Below the pieces are notes generated by a model. It was given only the letters and a program-made list of their open reading frames with translations, did not search any database and was not told the origin of the DNA. From Anomaloglossus baeobatrachus (Eukaryota; Chordata; Amphibia; Anura; Aromobatidae): a DNA stretch of 64,000 bases. The stretch is taken from the NCBI RefSeq assembly GCF_048569485.1, contig NC_134360.1:179709536-179773535 (forward strand), in the 5' to 3' direction. Position 1 is the first letter of the stretch. The number at the start of each line of letters is the position of its first letter. Shown here one piece after another: positions 57,495 to 64,000 of the stretch. Position numbers and translations under genes: made by a program.

Positions 57495-59097
57495 ATAGCT
57501 ATCTCTCGCTATTATTTAAAGAGACTCATCAGCACAGAATGGCTGTTCAAACCAAGCACATGCGCTCGGTGCTTTATGGTGTGGCCAAATATTTGAGTGC
57601 ACTTTCCCACCTACTTATTTTCGTTTTTTATCTCTGGCCTTATGAAGCCAGAACTATCAGAGAGAAGGAAAACAAGCGGATGGGAAACTGCACTGAAACA
57701 TTTGACCACATGATCCACTGAGAGCCTGTGCTTGGCTTTGAGTCATTTGGTGTTAGTCTCTTTAGGATCTAGTACCTTCCTAAAATGCAGAGGTTTTTTT
57801 TGTTTTTGTTTTAAAACAAAAAAACAAACAAACTGGTAAGCAGACAGAACTGCTGAGCTTTAAGATTTAAAGGAAAGGTGTAAAAAAAAAAATCAATAAC
57901 TAAAAAAAAGTAAAGTTTTAATGTTTTGTTTAAATGTTTTTAATTGAGAAAAATATATATTTTTTAAAAAAAAGTTTGATATTTTCCACTCAAACACTAG
58001 GGGGAGCAGCTGCTGAAATCCTACTGTAGAACTAGCTCACATTACAACTGCAGTAAAAGTGGTTGGAATCTGCTTTCCTGTGTGATGTCACACCCACCTC
58101 CCAATCTGGGTATTTCCAAAAATAATGAGAGCATGAAGTTTAGGATCACAGAGTGGAGTCATTTTGTTGGTGACCGCAAAGTGATCTTAATATGTCTAAA
58201 GTGTCACTGTATCCCGCACCCCACTTTATGCCATGTCCCACTGTATACTGTGCTGCTGGCCGGGATCAGAGATCCCAGGTGACGTGTGGCGAGGAGGGGT
58301 GATCTGCACCTTGAGCAGCACTGCACTACAGATGTCACGCCAGGATCACCGCTACCAGCTGCATGTACTCACCTCAGATCTGCGCCCCCGGGCAGTTTGT
58401 CCTGTCAGCCTGGTGTCTGTTCCTCCCATCAGCGATCACAGCACAGAGCAGTGAGGAGCTGCTAGGAGCAGAGGCCCGAGGTGCGCACACACAGGGGAGG
58501 GGGAGTGAGCGGCGGGGTTGGGAGCAGCACGCCAGGATCAGTTACGGTGCAATCACCGCTGCCTGGCACCGGTACTCACTCTAGCCAAAGCGGGTGACAG
58601 GGAAAGTGCAGCACGCGGCATACGCTGTGCGCTCCATAAAGATGGCGGTGATCTCCTCCCTCCACTGTGATCTGGACAGCCCAGTGGACGTGTCCAGTTC
58701 ACAGCAGAAGCAGTGTCAGTGTTAAGTATAGGGTTGGAGCCTGTCTATCAGATGCAATGTACAGAGAGCTGCCATAAATGAGGTAACTGTCATTACTCCA
58801 AGATGGCGGCCCCCAGTGTTTCAGTAAAAATAGAATTAAATAAACAATTTAGTTTTGAATTAATAATGGATTCCATTCTATTATTAATAAAAAAACAACA
58901 ACTTTTTAATGTATGCATGGTTGAGGGGATGTCTTAGAGGGTCGCTTTAAAGGGTTATTGGCCAAAAAAGAAAGTTATCCCCCTAACTCTGATATGGGCA
59001 TATGTAGCTGAGGGTTAAACTGTTGCCTTCCTCCCTTCCCTCCTTAGTATGGGGCACTGCAGCCCATCCTGAATGATAGCAGCGGTGCATCTACGCG
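57495..59097. other. No gene recognised
   Basis: 57790-57990 is A/T homopolymer-rich. 58210-58700 is moderately GC-rich with duplicated CACGCCAGGATCA words (58335, 58529), but no donor, TATA box or conserved frame supports a promoter or exon. Ordinary intergenic sequence on present evidence. Confidence 0.4.
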
Positions 59098-59472
59098 GCC
59101 TAAGGCCATGTGCGCACTAGAAAGTGACTTTTTCTTAAGGAAAAGCTGGACCCTCTTAAAGAATCCCACACCCGCCAAAAAAAAAAAAAAAAACGCACCG
59201 AGATCCGCATGCGGTTTTAATGCGGTTTGCCTCAGATTTTCTGTAGGTTGGTCCCTGCGTTTTTTTTACCATTATCTATGGCAAAAACCGCAGGTACCTG
59301 CAGAAAAGAAGTGACATGCTCATTAATTCCGCAGCGGAAAATCCGCGGGTATAAATAGACGCAGTCTGCGCACAGCATTTTTTAAAACCCATAGGATTTG
59401 CTGGGGAATGGCTGCAGAAATATTAGACACATTTTCTGCAGCAAATCCACAGCGTGCGCACATAGACTTAGT
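59098..59472. mobile_element. MITE, GTGCGCAC ends
   Basis: CCTAAGGCCATGTGCGCACT at the left and GCGTGCGCACATAGACTTAG at the right are inverted ends. The interior has AACCGCAGGTACCTGCAG and CTGCAGCAAATCC words. Noncoding. Confidence 0.55.
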
Positions 59473-59509
59473 TCCATTTCATGTTGAGGGGACTACTTAG
59501 TGCAGACTA

Positions 59510-59602
59510 TAAGGCTCCTTTCACATTGTGTTTTTCTCTACGTCCACAGGTCCCGACGGGACCTGTGGACGTAGAGAAAAACGCAATGTGAAAGGGGCCT
59601 CA
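59510..59602. mobile_element. Near-perfect 93-bp palindrome
   Basis: AAGGCTCCTTTCACATTGTG and CAATGTGAAAGGGGCCT bound a self-complementary stretch centred on GTCCCGACGGGAC. It would extrude as a 40-bp hairpin; probably a minimal MITE. Confidence 0.7.
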
Positions 59603-60512
59603 GACGTCCCATTCTCTAGGCGCTAACCTAATCTTAAGATCATTAGGAGTAGCAGCAGTCACCCCCCCCAGTGATTATCCTGTATTTCATGTATAGGGGA
59701 GAACTTGTGTTACATTCAACGGGAACCTGTCAGGTTCAATCTATAACCTACAGAGTATAAGGAAAGAGGAGAAAAATACATATTGGTTTGTTGAAAATTA
59801 AGTATAATCTGTATTTTAGTTATTGAAAATCCCTGGTATCTGTATGTATAAATTCAGTAGCCGGTCCTATTCAGTATCGGCCAGGGTTCCCGATATGACT
59901 GTGCATGCAGAGACCGGATTGGATACAGCTAGTTGATAAAATCCATCTTCTCTCGAGTTCCAGATGCTGTAAAGAAGTACAAAATAACATCTGCATCTGA
60001 AAAGCTATGACGTAAGGGGACGGGGTCCAAAGAAGGACTTCACACTAGAACCATCCAGTTTGTTGTGTTATTCATTACATGTCGTAATGAGAACCATGTG
60101 CTCCACCACTGAGAAGTAGAGTAAAGGTTGTTCTAGGTGGGGCCAAGGGACGAAGCCAGTAATTGTGAGCAGATTTCCTTTTATCATGAGGTCATTCTAA
60201 ATATTCTCTAAATTAGAGCCAATGACTTGCAGAACAGGTTTGCGCAGTTGCCCTCTAAAATGAACGTGTAAGGAATTTTTTTATATATACATAGTGTGTG
60301 TAGTATTTTTTTTCTTTAAAGAGAACATTTCCAAAAGTATAGCCTTGGAAATAGTATTTTGCACGTCTTTTTACAAGGAGCACAAAACCAGTCAGAGCAT
60401 ACCATGGTACAAAATTTTTTGTTTTTCTTCCTCATAATTTCTTAAAATTATGTTCAAAAAGACTTTCCCATGCAAATGCTGTGCACTTACTGACATGAGC
60501 AAAAGATGCCGA
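59603..60512. other. No gene; one T2-like left end
   Basis: CAACGGGAACCTGTCAGGTT at 59718 resembles a T2 left end without a visible right partner. Otherwise AT-rich sequence. Confidence 0.4.
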
Positions 60513-61260
60513 CTAGGGATGAGCAGACCTGTGGAAATTAGAGTTCGAATAGACTTCAGTTAAAAGTTCGGTTTAAGAGCTAAACTTCTGTGCTGTAAAA
60601 TGATTGTCGTAAGGGTTAGGGGGCTGCAAACAAAAGTGCATAGGAAAAAAAAAATTTACATGGGGTCCCGCTTATTTTTGATAACCAGCGTAGGTAAAGC
60701 TTACAGCTGGGGCTGGTATTATCAGGCTGGCAAGATTCATGATCATTTGGCCCCTCCCAGCCTACAATTACAAGCCCACAGCCACCCCAGAAGTGGCGCA
60801 TCCATTAAATGCGCAAATTCTGGCGCTTTGCCTGGCTCTTCCCAATTGCCCTGGTTACCTTGAGTGGATATCAAAATAGGAGTGACCCCACAGTTTGTTT
60901 TTTTTTTAAACTTAAAAAGACAGTGTTGGATTCACTATTTTTTGATAACCCGCCAAGGTAAAACAGACAGTTGAGGGTTGCAGCCACCAGCTGTCTGCTT
61001 TACCTGCGCTGATTATCAAAAATAGGCTGGAGCCCACGTCATTTTATTTTTTCTTTATTATTCACAGCAAAATACAGGCGTCTTTCCTCTGCACTAAAGC
61101 TTGTTGATAGGCTGCGATGCAGCCTTTCACCAAACTTTCTTAGTATGTGAACTCCGACACACTTTTTTTATTTTTAAAGTCTGAGTTTGAGCTTGAGCCC
61201 TGGATACCCGATGTCCAGTACGGACCCCAAACTTTACCATTCGGGTTTGCTCATCCCTAG
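60513..61260. mobile_element. TIR element, CTAGGGATGAGC ends
   Basis: CTAGGGATGAGCAGACC at 60513 and GTTTGCTCATCCCTAG ending 61260 are inverted. The subterminal TTCGAATAGACT and CCGATGTCCAGTACGGACC parts and the CAGCTGGGGCTGGTATTATC block (shared with 49440) lie inside. No transposase. Confidence 0.6.
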
Positions 61261-61317
61261 ACCTGACCACAAAGATTTGCATTAAACAGACTCGAATACT
61301 CGCAGTACATTTTTCCT

Positions 61318-62778
61318 TTAAAGAGACTGTCACTAGGTTTTTGGTACCTCAGCTGAGACCAGCATGATTTAGGGACAGAAACTCTGATTCCAACGCTGGG
61401 ATAACTAAAGCCCCCATATATGTCAGACTGAAGTCTGCAGAGTCTGGCGATACCTGAATGTGAAGGGGAGAAAGATCCAGAAAGTCCGATTTTGAACAAT
61501 CGGACAACTATCTCCATGTATGGGGGAGGGGGAGCAGCTTTACTTGGCTTCTTCCAGTACTTTTTATACACTAAATAAGCAGGATATTATCAATAGGGGA
61601 TTAGGCAAAATTGCAGTAATGTCGTCCTCAATATTTCTGAGATCTGTTTAACAACACTTAGGGTACCTTCACACTTAGCGATGCAGCAGCGATCTGACCT
61701 GGTCAGGATCGCTGCTGCATCGCTACATGGTCGCTGGTGAGCTGTCAAACAGGTAGATCTCACCAGCGACTAGTGAACAGCCCCCAGCCAGCAGCGACGT
61801 GCAAGCGACGCTGCGCTTGCACGGAGCCGCCGTCTGGAAGCTGCGGAGACTGGTAACTAAGGTAAACATCGGGTATGGTTACCCGATGTTTACATTAGTT
61901 ACCAGCGCACACCGCTTAGCTGTGTGTGCAGGGAGCAGGGAGCCGCGCACACTGAGCGCTGGCTCCTTGCTCTCCTAGCTACAGTACACATCGGGTTAAT
62001 TAACCCGATGTGTAATGCAGCTACATGTGCAGAGAGCAGGGAGCCGCGCACACTGCTTAGCGCTGGCTCCTTGCTCTCCTAGCTGCTGTACACATCGGGT
62101 TAATTAACCCGATGTGTACAGCAGCTACATGTGCAGCGAGCCGGAGCCGGCAGCACAGGCAGCGTGAGAGCTGCAGAGGCTGGTAACTAAGGTAAATATC
62201 GGGTAACCACCTTGGTTACCCGATGTTTATCTTGGTTACAAGCTTACCTCAGCTGTCAGACGCCGGCTCCTGCTCCCTGCTCGCTTCATTTGTCGCTCTC
62301 TCGCTGTCACACACAGCGATCTGTGTGTCACAGTGGGAGAGCGCCTTTGAAGAAAACGAACCAGGGCTGTGTGTAACGAGCAGCGATCTCGCAGCAGGGG
62401 CCAGATCGCTGCTCATTGTCACACACAGCGAGATCGCTAATGAGGTCACTGCTGCGTCACAAAAAGCGTGACTCAGCAGCGATCTCTGCAGTGAGCTCGC
62501 TGTGTGTGAAGCACCCCTTACACCAGTGATTGGTAGCTTTCTGCCTATGCAGAGTGTAAGCACTAAGTTGCCAAGGGCATGTGTGGGATTAGATAGTGCT
62601 TCTCAGTTGAAGGATTAGCAGAGCTGCAGCAAACAAAACAATGATTTTTATCAAAACTTCAGCAAGCAGCCTAAGTGACCCAGCACTGGAATCAGGGTCT
62701 CTGTTCCTACTTCATGCTGCTCTCACATGCATCAAAAAAATAAATAAATAAATCCAAAACTTGACAGATTCCATTTAA
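61318..62778. mobile_element. T2-type TTAA element containing a second element
   Basis: TTAAAGAGACTGTCACTAGG at 61318 and TTGACAGATTCCATTTAA ending 62778, with inner inverted CAGCATGATTTAGGGACAG / TCCTACTTCATGCTG blocks. Same subfamily as 33891. The element at 61659-62520 is inserted in it. Confidence 0.6.
61659..62520 (-). mobile_element. gcgatcgc-rich TIR element, long subfamily copy 2
   Basis: TTAGGGTACCTTCACACTTA and GTGTGTGAAGCACCCCTTA ends, in reverse orientation to 46805-47453. It carries an extra tandem block: two copies of a unit of about 120 bp centred on CATCGGGTTAATTAACCCGA (61988-62016 and 62092-62120). Confidence 0.65.
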
Positions 62779-62807
62779 ATTTGGTACCATTGGAGCAAAT
62801 GTTTTCT

Positions 62808-63570
62808 AGACATAGTTACATACTGTAGGTTGAAAAAAGCCCTCGGTCCATCTAGATCAATCTTCCTCCACCAATTATATATTTTGTCATTAAGTCATTT
62901 ATAACCAACAATGTTGTGTGTACTGAGGAAATCATCCAGCCCTTTTTTAAAAGCTGTTATAGTATCTGCCATTACTACCTCTTGTGGTCGGCATTCCACA
63001 GTCTGACTGCTCTAACTGTAAAGAACCCTTTCCTATTTAGGTGTCGGAATCGCTTTTCTTCCACTCGCAGTGAGTGCCCCCTGGTCCTTTAGTATTGTCT
63101 TTGGAAGAAATAAGTCATGTGCCAGTCCTTTTATATTGACCACACATGTATTTATACATATAAATGAGATCTCCTCTGAGACGTGTTTTTTTCCTAAGCT
63201 AAACATATCTAACTTGTCCAGCCTCTCATCATATGGGAGGCCTTCCATTCCTTGTAGTAATCTTGTTGCCCGACTTTGAACTAAGTTCTGAATATCCTTT
63301 TTAAAATGTTGAGCCCAAAACTGGATCCCGTATTCCAGATGTGGCCTTACAAGTGATTTATAGAAGGGTAACAATACGTTGGGATCCCGAGATCGATTCT
63401 CTCTTTTTATACACCCTAACATCTTGTTTGCTTTTGCAGCTGCTGCCTGACATTGAGTGCTGCTGCTCAGCTTATTTGTAAAGAGAATACCCAAGTCCTT
63501 CTCCTGTTCTGTAGTCCGGCGTTTACTTCCATTTAATGTATACGCAGTTATAGGATTACTCCGTCCTAGG
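62808..63570 (-). mobile_element. CR1 LINE, 3' end
   Basis: The minus-strand frame 63570-63033 reads EKDLGILFTNKLSSSTQCQA, then ANKMLGCIKRENRSRDPNVL and YKSLVRPHLEYGIQFWAQHF, the RT C-terminus of CR1 LINEs. The 3' end at 62808-62830 has the ACATAGTTACATA tail motif. It is 5'-truncated. The open frame upstream of about 63570 belongs to another repeat. Confidence 0.8.
63033..63570 (-). pseudogene. CR1 reverse transcriptase C-terminal fragment
   Basis: About 180 residues: LGVxVDxxLS-like start, KKDIQNLVQSRATRLLQGME, LPYDERLDKLDMFSLGKK. The catalytic YxDD block is missing. The frame is open, so this is a fairly young truncated insertion. Confidence 0.75.
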
Positions 63571-64000
63571 CAGGGCTGTGGAGTCGGTAAGCCAAACCTT
63601 CGACTCCGACTCCTCAATTTCCCTTGCTCCGACTCAGACTCCTATATATATTTCTTATAGTTAAGTGAAAAACATATTGTAGTACATAAACATGTGTATG
63701 TGAACATCAGACATTTAATAATTTTTATGATACAATAATCAAGATATTTGGATAGAACATAAAATATATTTATTGGAATACAACTTTAGAACACAAAAAA
63801 CTAATAAATTTTAAATATGTAATACACTATGTAATATACAGTAGATTTTTATATTACATAGTGTATTACATATTTACAATTTGTTTTGTGTTCTAAAGTT
63901 GTATTCCAATAAATATATTTTATCTAAATATCTTGATTATTGTATCATAAAAATTATTAAATGTCTGATGTTCACATTGTACTACAATAAATTTTTCACT
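63571..64000. mobile_element. GAGTCGG repeat followed by a long palindrome
   Basis: 63573-63640 has GGCTGTGGAGTCGGTAAGCC and CTTCGACTCCGACTCC, a common vertebrate dispersed repeat. 63665-63835 and 63850-63998 are inverted arms (ATTTAATAATTTTTATGATA and its complement; GTATTCCAATAAATATATTTT). The element runs to the window edge; boundaries uncertain. Confidence 0.5.

Noticed and set aside
58200-58700. GC-rich stretch as a possible second promoter or exon
   Set aside because: No TATA box, convincing donor or conserved peptide; the repeated CACGCCAGGATCA words suggest a repeat.

Overview
The window looks like nuclear DNA of a vertebrate, most likely an anuran amphibian. It holds one intact, intron-rich host gene in a dense field of mobile elements. 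The mix fits a frog genome: DIRS-type tyrosine-recombinase retroelements, many small TTAA-flanked elements with TTAAAGGRR-type ends (the T2/Kolobok group described in Xenopus), Tc1/mariner copies, CR1 and L2-like LINEs, and a Ty3/Gypsy copy. The species cannot be named from the sequence alone.

Host gene: UAP1 (UDP-N-acetylhexosamine pyrophosphorylase), + strand. Nine coding exons between 18889 and 43060 join in phase to a 507-codon reading frame close to vertebrate UAP1 (AGX1 form). A probable promoter (TATA-like box, CRE, GC-rich) and noncoding first exon lie near 14500-14942, and a poly(A) signal is at 43408. A 48-base in-phase cassette at 36525-36572 sits where mammalian UAP1 has its AGX2 alternative exon, so the gene probably makes two isoforms. 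Intron 1 holds a 57-bp minisatellite of about 48 copies (15065-17800). Introns 3 and 4 each hold a related sense-oriented DIRS element. The last intron holds a 3.8-kb Tc1 copy that itself carries two insertions.

Left flank (1-14500): probable solo LTR; a TIR element split by a hammerhead-bearing inverted-repeat element with an 18-bp target duplication; a Tc1 copy split by a MITE and an L2-like LINE; then a nested stack. The stack appears to be one TTAA element (about 5116-14103) holding a Ty3/Gypsy fragment and a T2-type element, which in turn holds hammerhead elements and two satellite arrays.

Right flank (43.4-64 kb): no host gene recognised. It holds T2-type elements, a mariner relic with TIRs of about 240 bp, four copies of a gcgatcgc-rich TIR family, a third and older DIRS element, another Tc1 relic, several palindromic MITEs, a CR1 3' end and a terminal palindrome.

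The most unusual thread is a set of five unrelated-looking short elements, four with inverted-repeat architecture, that each carry hammerhead-ribozyme cores. One pair (11521-11563 minus, 11700-11742 plus) keeps every conserved core position and all three helices. They resemble the ribozyme-bearing terminal parts of Penelope-like retroelements. No computation was run; identities, ages and family names below were judged by eye.
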